From the NCBI RefSeq assembly GCF_029892155.1, contig NZ_JARZAG010000025.1, positions 57,433-121,432 of the forward strand: 64,000 bases of DNA, read 5' to 3'. The translations under genes were made by a program, and so were the position numbers. Shown here piece after piece: positions 1 to 8,338 of the stretch; the first letter of the stretch is position 1; the number at the start of each line of letters is the position of its first letter. The notes under the pieces were generated by a model. It had not been told where the DNA came from and searched no databases. It saw only the letters and a program-made list of their open reading frames with translations. This DNA is from Kitasatospora sp. GAS204B (GTDB taxonomy: Bacteria > Actinomycetota > Actinomycetes > Streptomycetales > Streptomycetaceae).

Positions 1-198
1 GGTCGACTCCCAGCTGCCGACGAAGGAGTCCATCGTGCCGGGCGTCACGTAGACGTGTGCCGTGTCGTACTGGGGGCCGACGGCGAGGGAGGGACGTGCC
101 GAGTCGGGGGCCGCAGGGACCGACGGCGCGGTGGCGAAGGCCAGGGCGGTGACGGCGGTGACCGTCGTCAGCAGTCGCAGGGGCAGGCGCATGGTCAT
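1..198 (-). CDS. Secreted VOC/glyoxalase-like protein (partial, N-terminus only)
   Basis: The frame enters from the left edge and starts at an ATG at 198, preceded by an AAGGAC ribosome binding site. The visible 66 residues begin with a classic signal peptide: MRLPLRL, a hydrophobic alanine-rich core, then PAAP. The mature part starts GPQYDTAHVYVTPG, which resembles the first strand of VOC (glyoxalase/bleomycin-resistance) domains found in exported Streptomyces proteins. The C-terminal two thirds lie outside the window, so no metal ligands can be checked. The export signal is clear; the VOC assignment rests on a short stretch. Confidence 0.6.
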   Translation of the reverse strand, partial: MTMRLPLRLLTTVTAVTALAFATAPSVPAAPDSARPSLAVGPQYDTAHVYVTPGTMDSFVGSWEST

Positions 199-255
199 CT
201 GAAGTGTCCTTCCGGGGGAGGGAGTTGACGGAGAGAGTGCGGGAGGGCGAACGCC

Positions 256-978
256 TCAGTCGCGTTCGCGGTAGCCGATCGCGATCGCGGCGACCAGGAG
301 AGTGCTGGTGAGCAGCGCCCACGCGAGGTGCCCGTGGATGACGAGCGCGGCTCCGGGCGCGGCGCCCGCGAGCATCGCCAGGACCGCGTAGAGGCGCCGG
401 CCCAGGCGGGGGTTGGTGCCGCCGGCGAGCGAGGAGTCCGCGGCGAGGCCGGTCAGGGTGAGGGTGAGCACCGTCGTGGTCAGGTCCGGCACGCCCAGCT
501 TGCGGACCGTGCCGTTGCGCAGGCCCATGGCCACGGCCAGCAGCGCGATCAGCGCCTCCTGCTGCGTCCGCCCGCTCGCGGTGAACGCGATGACGGTCGC
601 CGCGGCCTGCAGCGCCGTCTCGGCCAGCAGCGCGGTGCGCAGCCAGCGCGACCGGCGGCCCTCGCGGTGCCGCAGGGCCAGCCGGCCGGCCAGCACCGAG
701 CCCAGCAGGAAGGCCGCGAGCGAGGTCAGCGAGCCGGCGAGCGAGAAGCCGGGCGTGCCGACGAGGGCGAAGGCGACCACGACGACGTTCCCGGTCATGT
801 TCGCGGTGAAGACGTGGCCGAGCCCCAGGTAGCTGACCGCGTCGATCAGGCCGCTCACCACGGTCAGCGCGAACAGGGCCAGGGCCAGCGGGTGGCGGTC
901 GCGGATCTGTCCGGCGGCCACGGGTGCGGCGGCTGCGGGTGCGGCGGCCACGGTGCTCTCGGGCTGAGGTGGCGTCAT
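256..978 (-). CDS. YoaK family (DUF1275) membrane protein
   Basis: This 240-residue polytopic membrane protein has the DUF1275 hallmark near residues 35-65: a hydrophobic segment with SGLIDAVSYLGLGHVFTANMT followed by GN. About six membrane segments follow, separated by short basic loops such as RHREGRRSR. The family function is unknown, and members are often called YoaK. An ATG at 978 with AAAGGA upstream is preferred over the in-frame TTG one codon earlier. The first 25 residues are Pro/Ala-rich and probably cytoplasmic. The gene stands alone between the partial VOC gene and an amidohydrolase on the same strand. Confidence 0.8.
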   Translation of the reverse strand: MTPPQPESTVAAAPAAAAPVAAGQIRDRHPLALALFALTVVSGLIDAVSYLGLGHVFTANMTGNVVVVAFALVGTPGFSLAGSLTSLAAFLLGSVLAGRLALRHREGRRSRWLRTALLAETALQAAATVIAFTASGRTQQEALIALLAVAMGLRNGTVRKLGVPDLTTTVLTLTLTGLAADSSLAGGTNPRLGRRLYAVLAMLAGAAPGAALVIHGHLAWALLTSTLLVAAIAIGYRERD

Positions 979-1065
979 CAAGGCGTCCTTTCAGGGCGGC
1001 CCGGCACCGCGCGCCGCCGGGCGGCGCGCGGTGGAGAGGGTGGAGACGGCGGAGACGGAAGGCGG

Positions 1066-2955
1066 TCAGAAGAAGCAGGGGTCGTCGAAAGTCGGTCCGC
1101 CGTGGCCGGGGACGAACTGCCCGCGGGCCTGGCGCCAGTCGCGCTGCTCGTCGGAGGCGGCGGCCGCCTCGACCACCAGCTCGGCCTGGCGGACGCCGGT
1201 CAGGCTGGGTGCGGGGGTGGCCTGGTAGCCGCCGAAGCGCGCCACCGGGCTCCACAGCGGGACCACGGCGGGCAACTCGGGGGCGAGGCCCTCGTGTTCC
1301 TGGGCGCTGTGCACGATGCGGCCGCCGACCACGGTGAGGACGGACTCGATGTGCGGGATGTCGGCCTCGTCCACCGTCAGGTAGTCGGCGCTGAGCACCG
1401 CCAGGTCGGCGTAACTTCCCACCCGCAGGCGGCCCTTGAGCTCCTGCTCGCCGGTGAGCCGGGCGCCGCCCAGGGTGTAGAGCTCCAGGGCCTCCTCGCG
1501 GCTGAGCCGGTTGCCGGACGGGTACAGCGTGCGTCCGCTGACGGCCCGCCCGGAGACCAGCCAGTGCAGTGCCACCCACGGGTTGTAGGAGGAGACCCGG
1601 GTGGCGTCGGTGCCCCCGCTGAGCGCCAGTCCGCGCTCCAGCATCGCCCGCACCGGCGGCGCGGTGGCCGCCGCGGCGGCGCCGTAGCGGTTCACGAAGG
1701 CCTCGCCCTGGAAGGACATCCGGTTCTGCACCGAGATGCCGCCGCCGAGTGCGGCGATCCGGTCCAGGCTCGCGGGGGAGACGGTCTCGGCGTGGTCGAA
1801 GAGCCAGCGGTTCCCGCCCGGGAAGAGGCCCTCGGCGGCGAGCTTCTCGAAGACGGCCAGGTGGCGGCGGATCGTCTCGTCGTAGCTGGCGTGCAGCCGA
1901 AAGCCCCAGCCGTTCTCCATCAGCAGCCGCACGGCCTGCTCGAACCCGGGTTCGTACGGGCCGAGTTCGGGCCGTGGCTCGGTGAAGTTCTCGAAGTCGG
2001 CGGCCGCCCAGGTGAGGTTCTCGCCGGCGCCGTTGAGGCGCAGCCACTCGTCCCCGTCGCCCGGCCGGACGGTGGCCACCCAGCGCGCCAGGTCGTCGAG
2101 TTCCTGTCCGGCGGTCTGCGGGAAGAGGTGGTAGGCGATCCGCAGGGTCAACTCGCCTGCCTGCGCGAGCTGCATGACGGTGCCGTAGTTCTCCGGGAAG
2201 CTCTGGAAGCCGCCGGCCGCGTCGATCGCCGAGGTGAGGCCGAAGCGGTTGAGCTCGCGCAGGAAGTGCCGGGTGGAGGCGGCCTTGTCGGCCTCGTCCA
2301 GGGTCGGCGCCTTGGCGAGCGTGGAGTAGAGCAGCAGGGCGCCGGGGGCGGCCAGCAGCATGCCGGTCGGCTGCCCGTCGTGGCCGCGCACGATCTGCCC
2401 GCCCCGCGGGTCCGGGGTGTCGCGGTCGAACCCGGCGGCCCGCAGCGCCGCCTTGTTGAGCAGCGCCGACTGGTACAGGTGCAGCACGAAGACGGGGGTG
2501 TCGGGGGCGGCGGCGTTCAGCTCGGCCAAGGTGGGCAGCCGGCGCTCGGCGAACTGATCCGCGGACCAGCCGCCGACCACCCGTACCCACTGGCCCGGCG
2601 GGGTGCGCTCGGCCTGGATGCGGAGCATGGCCAGCGCCTGACGCAGCGTCGGCACGCCGTCCCAGCGCAGCTCCAGCACGTAGTTGAGACCGCCTCGGAT
2701 CACGTGCAGGTGGGCGTCGTTCAGGCCGGGGACGGCGCGTCGGCCGAGTGCGTCGACGACCCGGGTCCGCGGGCCGATCTGCGGTATGACGTCCGCGTCG
2801 TCGCCGACGGCGGTGATCAGGCCCGCGCGGATCGCCACCGCGCTCGCCGCCGGGCGCGACGGGTCGCCGGTGTACACCTTGGCGTTGCGCACCACCAGGT
2901 CGGCGGCGTGGTCGGGATGGCCGGCGTGGAGCCCGGCAACGGGCATGGTCGACAT
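1066..2955 (-). CDS. Amidohydrolase family protein (YtcJ-like, Amidohydro_3)
   Basis: This 629-residue cytoplasmic metal-dependent hydrolase has the usual architecture. A small beta domain (residues 20-75) carries DLVVRNAKVYTGD. It is followed by the first metal-binding HxH in NDAHLHV (H82, H84). A long TIM barrel contains FRLHASYDET and FDHAETV, and a C-terminal beta segment ends SYADLAVLSADYL. The SGGTDATR stretch supplies the late conserved Asp. Length and motifs match YtcJ-type amidohydrolases, whose substrates are mostly unknown. No good Shine-Dalgarno is visible before the ATG at 2955. The gene is divergent from the isochorismatase-type hydrolase. Confidence 0.85.
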   Translation of the reverse strand: MSTMPVAGLHAGHPDHAADLVVRNAKVYTGDPSRPAASAVAIRAGLITAVGDDADVIPQIGPRTRVVDALGRRAVPGLNDAHLHVIRGGLNYVLELRWDGVPTLRQALAMLRIQAERTPPGQWVRVVGGWSADQFAERRLPTLAELNAAAPDTPVFVLHLYQSALLNKAALRAAGFDRDTPDPRGGQIVRGHDGQPTGMLLAAPGALLLYSTLAKAPTLDEADKAASTRHFLRELNRFGLTSAIDAAGGFQSFPENYGTVMQLAQAGELTLRIAYHLFPQTAGQELDDLARWVATVRPGDGDEWLRLNGAGENLTWAAADFENFTEPRPELGPYEPGFEQAVRLLMENGWGFRLHASYDETIRRHLAVFEKLAAEGLFPGGNRWLFDHAETVSPASLDRIAALGGGISVQNRMSFQGEAFVNRYGAAAAATAPPVRAMLERGLALSGGTDATRVSSYNPWVALHWLVSGRAVSGRTLYPSGNRLSREEALELYTLGGARLTGEQELKGRLRVGSYADLAVLSADYLTVDEADIPHIESVLTVVGGRIVHSAQEHEGLAPELPAVVPLWSPVARFGGYQATPAPSLTGVRQAELVVEAAAASDEQRDWRQARGQFVPGHGGPTFDDPCFF

Positions 2956-3268
2956 GGGGTCTCGCTCTCAGGAGGCCGGGCGGCGTCATTCGGAGCCAAT
3001 CTAGGGAGGCCTCGAGCCGCGACTTTCCTCTGCACGCACCGGCTCTGTCCTGCGCGAGCAGGGACACCTGGACGTGGTGGAGCGCGGTGCCGTGCAGTGT
3101 GGGAACAGCCCTGGGCGCGGCGGGAGAAGAGATGTTCGGACGCCACTGGCTAGCGTCGTGGCTGTGCCGGAGCGCCTGCGGCACCGCTCGGGTTCCGAGC
3201 CTTCCACGCCTTGCGACGTCCGCGCAGACGTCCCCGTGACACCTCATCAGCCGAAAGAGAGAACCGCC
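2956..3268. promoter_or_regulatory. Divergent intergenic region with a GACGTC pair
   Basis: This 313-base gap separates two divergent hydrolase genes and must hold both promoters. The only ordered element seen is a GACGTC hexamer repeated at 3215-3220 and 3227-3232. Each copy is itself palindromic, and they sit about 40 bases before the plus-strand start. It could be an operator, but no second copy was noticed elsewhere. No gene is supported here. Confidence 0.35.
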
Positions 3269-3931
3269 ATGGTCGACTTCGACTTCGTGCACGCCGCCCC
3301 CAGCTCGGACCTGCTGACGCCGGACAACTCGATGATGCTGTTCGTCGACCACCAGCCGCAGATGTTCTTCGGCACCGGCAGCGGCGACCGCACGGCGATC
3401 ATCAACGCCACCGTCGGCCTGGCCAAGTCCGCCCGGGTCTTCGACGTCCCGGTGGTGCTGTCCACGGTGGCCGCCGAGTCCTTCTCCGGCCCGATCCTGC
3501 CGCAGCTGAAGGCGGTCTTCCCCGACCACGAGGTGGTCGACCGGACGTCGATGAACGCCTGGGAGGACGCGGCGCTGGTCGAGGCGGTCAAGGCCACCGG
3601 GCGCAGCAAGATCATCCTTTCCGGCCTGTGGACCGAGGTGTGCCTGGTGCTGCCGGCCCTCTCGGCGCTGGACCAGGGCTACGAGGTGTACGTGGTCTCG
3701 GACGCCTCCGGCGGCGTCAGTCCGCTGGCCCACGAGCACGCCCTGCACCGGATGACGGCGGCCGGTGCGGTGCCGGTGACCTGGATCCAGGTGCTGCTGG
3801 AGCTGCAGCGCGACTGGGCCCGCACCGGGACCTACCTGCCGGTCATGGACGTGATCAAGGAGCACGCCGGCGCCTACGGCCTGGGCGTGGTCTACGCGCA
3901 GACCATGATCAACGAGCACGCGGCCGGCTGA
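3269..3931 (+). CDS. Isochorismatase-family hydrolase
   Basis: This 220-residue cysteine hydrolase-fold protein has the family triad in view. The Asp is in MLFVDHQPQM (D27). The nucleophile Cys is in LSGLWTEVCLVLPAL (C125). Strands between them match the Rossmann-like isochorismatase fold, as does the later YVVSDASGG with the conserved SDA. An ATG at 3269 preceded by AAAGAGAG is chosen; the open frame extends further upstream without homology. Relatives include nicotinamidases and YcaC-type hydrolases of unknown substrate, and the extra 40 residues at the C-terminus fit the YcaC group. DoxX follows 35 bases downstream and is probably co-transcribed. Confidence 0.85.
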   Translation: MVDFDFVHAAPSSDLLTPDNSMMLFVDHQPQMFFGTGSGDRTAIINATVGLAKSARVFDVPVVLSTVAAESFSGPILPQLKAVFPDHEVVDRTSMNAWEDAALVEAVKATGRSKIILSGLWTEVCLVLPALSALDQGYEVYVVSDASGGVSPLAHEHALHRMTAAGAVPVTWIQVLLELQRDWARTGTYLPVMDVIKEHAGAYGLGVVYAQTMINEHAAG

Positions 3932-3966
3932 CCGGCAACCGGGCATCAGGAAAAGGGAGTTCGTCA

Positions 3967-4449
3967 GTGAACACAGGTCTCCTGCTGCTCCGGCTGGTCG
4001 CCGGACTGCTGGTCGCGGGGCACGGAGTCCAGAAGGTCAGCTTCCACCTGGGCGGTCGGGGGTTGGCCGGCGGTACCGAGGAGTTCCGCGGTGACGGATT
4101 TCGCGGCGGGGTGTTCACCGCGCTCACCGCGGGAGGCACCCAGGTCGGGGCGGGGCTGCTGCTCGCGGCGGGCCTGCTCACGCCGCTGGCCGCCGCCGGC
4201 ACGATGGGTGTGATGACGGTGGCGATGACCGTCAAGTGGCCGCACGGGATCTGGGTGCAGAACGACGGGTTCGAGTACCCGCTGGTGCTGATCACGATCG
4301 GCGCGGTGCTGTCCGCCACCGGCCCCGGCCGCTGGTCGCTCGACGCGCCGCTCGGGCTGCTGGCCTGGCCCGCCTGGTGGCTACCGGTGGCCGTAGTCGC
4401 CGGCGTGGGCGGCGGCCTCGCCACCCGCCTGGTCCTGCACCGGCGTTGA
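3967..4449 (+). CDS. DoxX family membrane protein
   Basis: This 160-residue integral membrane protein has four hydrophobic segments. It shows the DoxX pattern: LLLRLVAGLLVAGHGVQK at the N-terminus, a GG-rich loop, then a helix with GLLLAAGLLTPLAAAG. The following loop WPHGIWVQNDGFEYPLVL is typical. A GTG start at 3967 sits seven bases after GGGAG. DoxX proteins are linked to oxidative or thiol stress, but this copy is not assigned a role. It follows the isochorismatase-type gene closely, and its stop lies inside the first unit of a 32-base direct repeat. Confidence 0.85.
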   Translation: MNTGLLLLRLVAGLLVAGHGVQKVSFHLGGRGLAGGTEEFRGDGFRGGVFTALTAGGTQVGAGLLLAAGLLTPLAAAGTMGVMTVAMTVKWPHGIWVQNDGFEYPLVLITIGAVLSATGPGRWSLDAPLGLLAWPAWWLPVAVVAGVGGGLATRLVLHRR

Positions 4450-4511
4450 ACCCGCGCTGTCGGCACCTGCGGATCCACCGTTGAACCCACGCTGTCGGCA
4501 CGGGCGGATCC
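4445..4511. repeat. Two-copy 32-bp direct repeat over the doxX stop codon
   Basis: Copies at 4445-4476 and 4480-4511 share GTTGAACCC, then GCTGTCGGCAC, then GCGGATCC, with about three mismatches. The first copy contains the stop codon of the DoxX gene, so the second copy looks like a local duplication of the gene end and 3' flank. The second copy contributes the left arm of the adjacent hairpin. Confidence 0.8.
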
Positions 4512-4522
4512 GCACCCGTGCC
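4497..4522. terminator. Bidirectional hairpin between doxX and marR
   Basis: GGCACGGG at 4497-4504 pairs perfectly with CCCGTGCC at 4515-4522 around a ten-base loop. It lies between convergent genes. It lacks a U tract, as is usual for Streptomyces terminators. Confidence 0.65.
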
Positions 4523-4530
4523 GGCGGCGC

Positions 4531-4962
4531 TCAGGCTTCTGCGATGTTGCCCTGGAGCTTGCCGAGCACCTCTTCGAAGACGGCGGTCTCCTGCTCGGAC
4601 AGGCCGCGGCGCAGCCGCTGGTCGAAGGCCAGCGCGGCGCCGCGCATCGAGTCGAACGCGGACTCGCCCTTCTCGGTCAGCTCCACCTGGTGGATGCGGC
4701 GGTTGGCGGGGTCGCGCCGGCGCGTGACGAGTCCGTCGGCCTCCATCGCGTTCAGGTGGTGGGTGAGCGTCGCGCCGCGGATGCCCACCGCGTCGGCCAG
4801 TTCGCGCTGGTTGCCGAGCTGGTGCGTCTTCAGCGAGATCAGGATCAGCCAGGTCGGCATCGACCCGCCGACCTCGGCCAGTGCGTCGTCGAAAGCGCGG
4901 CCGACGTTCCTGGCGGTGCGGGCGAGGTGCAGGCCGAGCGGGGTGTGGGCGGGTCGTGGCAT
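4531..4962 (-). CDS. MarR family transcriptional regulator
   Basis: This 143-residue winged-helix regulator reads RELADAVGIRGATLTHHLNAMEADGLVTRRRDPANRR. That is the MarR recognition helix and wing with the conserved D-x-R-N/D-R pattern. The C-terminal helix carries EEVLGKLQGNIAEA for dimerisation. The ATG at 4962 (MPRPAHTP) is preferred over a TTG six codons upstream. The gene is divergent from the 5051 gene, and the gap contains an inverted repeat suited to a MarR dimer, so it probably represses that gene and perhaps itself. The ligand is unknown. Confidence 0.85.
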   Translation of the reverse strand: MPRPAHTPLGLHLARTARNVGRAFDDALAEVGGSMPTWLILISLKTHQLGNQRELADAVGIRGATLTHHLNAMEADGLVTRRRDPANRRIHQVELTEKGESAFDSMRGAALAFDQRLRRGLSEQETAVFEEVLGKLQGNIAEA

Positions 4963-4999
4963 GGCTCGATGGTAGCACAATCAATAGATGTCGAAGCGT

Positions 5000-5028
5000 T
5001 TGACGTAGAAGCGTTAGAGGCCTAACGT
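5000..5028 (+). promoter_or_regulatory. Promoter with overlapping MarR-type operator
   Basis: TTGACG at 5000-5005 and TAACGT at 5023-5028 are separated by 17 bases and read toward the 5051 gene. A perfect inverted repeat CGTTAG-N4-CTAACG at 5012-5027 covers the -10 region. GAAGGAGG follows at 5036. Repression by occlusion by the divergent MarR protein is inferred. Confidence 0.55.
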
Positions 5029-5050
5029 TGCCGCTGAAGGAGGCAACGTC

Positions 5051-5782
5051 ATGGAACTGCGAATCGTCAACCCGCGGCGCGAGTACGCGCCGCCCTCGTT
5101 CCTCGAACCCCCGCCCACCGGGTACCTCCACCTCGCCGCCGCCGTAGAGCCGGCGCGCGGGCGGACCCCGTTCCCCGGGGGCGGCACGCGCAAGGCGGCG
5201 CTGCTGAACCGGCTGAAGGTGCTGACAGCGGAGCTGGAGCAGCTGGACACGGTGCGAAAGGCCACCGTCTTCCGAGCCGTCCTGCTCCCACCGGCGCCGG
5301 CGGCCGCCGCGCACCCGGCGCGCTTCGACGTGGTGGTGCTCGTGGAGGCGGCCTCGACGGACGTTCTCGACGAGATCCGGTCGTCGGAGCCCTACCAGCG
5401 GATGGTCGCCGAGGTCACCGAGGTCGCGAGCGACACCCACGAGATGGCGGCGAAGTGCCTGCGCTACCTGGGCGATGTCGACAAGAGCCGCCAGGGGCTG
5501 TTCCTGTTCAACTACTTCGCGGCCGAGGACGCCGAGGTCGCCACCCGGCTGTGGGAGCACCTCGCCGGCTGGTACGTCACGGAGACCGGCCTGGACAACT
5601 CCACGCTGCTCGCACCCATCGGCCCGGCCGACTACGTGTTCGTCAACCACGCGCGCTGGGACACTGGCCTGCTGGGGTTCGCGGCCAAGCAGTTCAGCAA
5701 GAGCTCGTTCCGCAGCTACGTCCTGGCGAACCTGCGCGCCAACGACACGACGGCGATGCCGATCCTCTATCGGAAGGTCTGA
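5051..5782 (+). CDS. Conserved protein, probably two dimeric alpha/beta-barrel-like domains
   Basis: This 243-residue soluble protein has no signal or membrane segment. The stretches FDVVVLVEAASTDVLDEI (residues 97-115) and GLFLFNYFAAEDAEVATRLWEHLAGWYV (about 150-178) alternate like the strand-helix units of EthD or dimeric alpha-beta barrel proteins. This suggests two tandem copies, but I do not recognise a named family. It has a strong GAAGGAGG site and a promoter overlapped by a MarR-type operator. It is followed immediately by the start of a truncated SDR gene, so the ancestral operon probably paired it with an oxidoreductase. Confidence 0.6.
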   Translation: MELRIVNPRREYAPPSFLEPPPTGYLHLAAAVEPARGRTPFPGGGTRKAALLNRLKVLTAELEQLDTVRKATVFRAVLLPPAPAAAAHPARFDVVVLVEAASTDVLDEIRSSEPYQRMVAEVTEVASDTHEMAAKCLRYLGDVDKSRQGLFLFNYFAAEDAEVATRLWEHLAGWYVTETGLDNSTLLAPIGPADYVFVNHARWDTGLLGFAAKQFSKSSFRSYVLANLRANDTTAMPILYRKV

Positions 5783-5784
5783 TC

Positions 5785-5841
5785 ATGTCCGGGACCGACA
5801 CGTTCGCCGGCAAGGTCGCCCTGGTGACCGGGGCCAGTCGA
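5785..5841 (+). pseudogene. N-terminal stub of a short-chain dehydrogenase
   Basis: Two bases after the stop of the 5051 gene, and using its GGAAGG as ribosome binding site, an ATG opens MSGTDTFAGKVALVTGASR. This is the first strand and cofactor loop of an SDR. The expected G-x-G-I-G continuation is replaced by unrelated residues (WSGPHPDV), and the open frame only shadows the antisense HATPase gene. The rest of the SDR is missing, so this is a deletion scar. Confidence 0.8.
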
Positions 5842-5938
5842 TGGAGCGGCCCGCACCCTGACGTGCGGCTGCTACCGGGTCGGCCTGTGGCAGGCCTGTC
5901 CAGGCGCCGGAGGCTCGTGCGCATCGCTCCCCGGGCCG

Positions 5939-6424
5939 TCAGCCCGAGAGGCGGTCGAGGACCTGGGCTTTCGCGGCGTCCACCAGGACGGCCAAGCGCC
6001 GGTCGCCGGTCACCACTTGGTCGGACGCGACCTCGAACCACACCACCTTGCCCGCACCCGCCGGGGCCCAGCCCCACGAGTGCGCCAGTCCGGCGACCAG
6101 CAGCAGCCCCCGGCCACCGGTGACCATGTCCTGCGTGGTCGCCGGATCGGGCAGGTGCAGGCTGGTGTCCGCCACCTCCACCCGCAATCGCAGGCCCGTC
6201 CAGCGAACGGTCACCATGCACCGGGCCTTCGTGTGCTCCACGGCGTTGGCCAACAACTCGCCCGCGCACAACTCCACATCCCGCAACGCGTCGTCCGACA
6301 ACGGGACCTTCCAGAACCGGGCGATGTCGACGATCAAGCGCCGGGCCGGCGGAACAGCAGCCGCGTCAGGCTCAACACCCCACTCGTACGGGACTGGGAA
6401 CGACGCCGTATTCAACGGGCTCAT
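5939..6424 (-). CDS. ATP-binding HATPase protein, RsbW/anti-sigma-factor kinase type
   Basis: This 161-residue single-domain GHKL ATPase has an N box ELLANAVEHT (N60) and a G1 box VEVADTS (D86). GGRGLLLV at 103-110 forms the ATP lid, followed by AHSWGW. Length and motifs match the many RsbW-like serine kinases of Streptomyces. The ATG at 6424 is chosen because it overlaps the TGA of the upstream 6774-6424 gene by one base. That overlap indicates translational coupling. The XRE regulator lies further upstream on the same strand, a pairing common in Streptomyces (compare bldB/abaA-type loci). The partner protein is unknown. Confidence 0.85.
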   Translation of the reverse strand: MSPLNTASFPVPYEWGVEPDAAAVPPARRLIVDIARFWKVPLSDDALRDVELCAGELLANAVEHTKARCMVTVRWTGLRLRVEVADTSLHLPDPATTQDMVTGGRGLLLVAGLAHSWGWAPAGAGKVVWFEVASDQVVTGDRRLAVLVDAAKAQVLDRLSG

Positions 6425-6774
6425 CAGCGCGCCCCCGTCTCTGGTTGGGGGCTGCATTCGAAGGCGGTCGCGGAGGGTGGGGCGTCCCGGGCAGAGGAGG
6501 CGTTCAGCAGCTCACTCCGCCGGCGCTGCTGGCCTGCGGTACGCCGTGGCCGCCGGCCATCGGTCGGGTGGAGGGTGGAGCCGTCACGTGGGGCCGTCCA
6601 CTCCGCTCCACCGCCCGGGGGTCGAAGGTGGTAGGAGTAGACACCCTCGCCGGGGACATCGACCACAACGCCAATGCGCTCAACGAGCGAGTCCCGTGCC
6701 AGGTCTCCCAACCGGGGCGTCCAGCTCGATGCGGGGCCGTTCGCGTCTGCGGGTTTGATACGTCGTCCGCTCAT
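6424..6774 (-). CDS. Conserved small Streptomyces protein coupled to an HATPase gene
   Basis: This 116-residue protein begins MSGRRIKPADANGP. Its middle part is ordered-looking (WTPRLGDLARDSLVERIGVVVD, then a GVYSYHLRPPGGG beta segment). The C-terminal half is basic and Ser/Arg-rich. I recognise it only as a small protein recurrently found beside HATPase and XRE genes in streptomycetes. Its stop overlaps the start of the HATPase gene, so the two are coupled. No function can be assigned. Confidence 0.6.
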   Translation of the reverse strand: MSGRRIKPADANGPASSWTPRLGDLARDSLVERIGVVVDVPGEGVYSYHLRPPGGGAEWTAPRDGSTLHPTDGRRPRRTAGQQRRRSELLNASSARDAPPSATAFECSPQPETGAR

Positions 6775-6827
6775 GGAACAGACAGTAGGCGGCCGACTAC
6801 AGCTGAATATGAATCAGCGGAATACAG

Positions 6828-8057
6828 CTATCCGTCCAGGTGGAAGCGGTCCGACATGCGCCGCAGTTTCTCCCGGGTGCTGCTTCGCTCGGCGTACACG
6901 ATCTTGCGCAGGGTGGCCCGTGCTATCGGGTGGTTCCGGACGAGTTGGGGGGCGATGCGCTCGGCTTCCTCCAGTTCGGCGAGTGCCTTGTCCCGGTTGC
7001 CGTCCCACAGCCAAGCGCGGGCCAGGTCCATCCGGTGGTGACCACGTCGGGAGTTGGGGAGCGTGGCGACCTGCGCGGGGTCTGCGCGCTCGTGCAGCAT
7101 CAGGGCCTTGGAGTGGTCTCCCATCTCCAACTGGACTGAGACGGAGTGGATTTGAACGTTCCCGGAGGAGAAGGTCAGCGAGTGCCGATCGAACACGGGA
7201 ACATCCGTGGCCGCCAACCTGGCTGCTGCTGCCCGTGCATGGGAAATCCGGTCTTCGGTCTCCCCGGGGCTGCCGGCGCGAGCGGCCGAAACGGCTGCGC
7301 GAAGTTGCAGGGTCCCCCAGGCCCGGACGGCGAGGGGTTGGCCGGCCTCATACTCCGCGTCGATCGACCTGAGTGCCTTGTTCGAGAGCGCCAGGGAATC
7401 CTCCCAGTCGGCGGTGGCCCACATGTCCCAGACCCGCATCCAGTCGGCCACGGCCGGCAGCACCGTGTCCCCAGATCGACCGGCGGCCCATGCCGCACGC
7501 TCGCAGGCCATGGCGATCAGCTCGGGGTGGCCGAGGGTGTGCGCTGCCGTGTGGGCGAACTTGCAGCAGACCGCGTAGATTCCGAACGCCTCTTCCCGTT
7601 CGTGGCCCGTGGCGGTCTCCGCCAGAGCGCGGGCCTCGCGCAGGAGGTCAGGCAGCACACGCAGAATCGCGACGTTCGCGGCCGCGTCGCGGAGCCGGTG
7701 AAGCCGCGCGGTCTCTTGCCACAGAGTCGCAGAGGGACGAGGGACGCCGTCGAACACGGGCACCAGGTCGTAGCGGCGCAACTCCCGGAGGATCGATGCC
7801 GCAGCCACCTGCCACTGGTTCTCGGATGCCTTCCCCGCGACGAAGGGTCGTTCGATCAGGTCGTTCGGGTGGCAGTGCAACGCCGCCGCAACCTCGTTGA
7901 TGACGGCGGCGCGATCAAGCTCGATCAGCCCACGCTCGACCTTCGACACCCATCCCTGCGTCCTGCCCACCGCCGCCGCGAAGTCGGCTTGCGGCATGCC
8001 CAGTCGGAGTCGTTGACGTCGGATGCGCTTCCCGATCGACTCGCGTTCCTCAAGCAC
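6828..8057 (-). CDS. XRE family regulator with TPR-like sensor domain
   Basis: About 409 residues. An N-terminal helix-turn-helix reads RLGMPQADFAAAVGRTQGWVSKVERGLIELD (roughly residues 15-50). It is followed by about 330 residues of alpha-helical repeats with alternating Ala/Leu helices and ERA and ARAAWAA motifs, resembling TPR regulators that sense peptides or small ligands. The frame can open at a GTG at 8072. GGGGAGG, however, lies just inside that frame and correctly spaced before the GTG at 8057, so 8057 is taken as the start. It sits upstream of the small-protein/HATPase pair on the same strand and may control it. Confidence 0.8.
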   Translation of the reverse strand: MLEERESIGKRIRRQRLRLGMPQADFAAAVGRTQGWVSKVERGLIELDRAAVINEVAAALHCHPNDLIERPFVAGKASENQWQVAAASILRELRRYDLVPVFDGVPRPSATLWQETARLHRLRDAAANVAILRVLPDLLREARALAETATGHEREEAFGIYAVCCKFAHTAAHTLGHPELIAMACERAAWAAGRSGDTVLPAVADWMRVWDMWATADWEDSLALSNKALRSIDAEYEAGQPLAVRAWGTLQLRAAVSAARAGSPGETEDRISHARAAAARLAATDVPVFDRHSLTFSSGNVQIHSVSVQLEMGDHSKALMLHERADPAQVATLPNSRRGHHRMDLARAWLWDGNRDKALAELEEAERIAPQLVRNHPIARATLRKIVYAERSSTREKLRRMSDRFHLDG

Positions 8058-8338
8058 CGTGGCCCTCCCCACCGGTCCGCAATGACGCCGTCCGTACCTG
8101 ACGGCTCGGCCTCCTGAGCGACAGTACCCGGAGCACGTGCCGCCGAGTGCTGGACCGACGACGATCCCCCGATCGAGACCCGGGCCTGCGGCCGCAGCGC
8201 CGTAGCAGCACGGCCGCGCGCCCGGGTCGCTCGGTGCGCATTGGCAGGGCGGCGAGGTTCTCGGCGAGCCACGCCGTTGTGGGGCTCGACTGGGGGAGGG
8301 CGGCTCGGCGGCCAGGGCAGGCAGGCAGCAGTAACGCC

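Noticed and set aside
328..3153. 941-codon open frame antisense to the YoaK and amidohydrolase genes
   Set aside because: It is a GC-driven shadow with His/Arg/Gly-rich composition and no domain. The opposite strand carries clear families.
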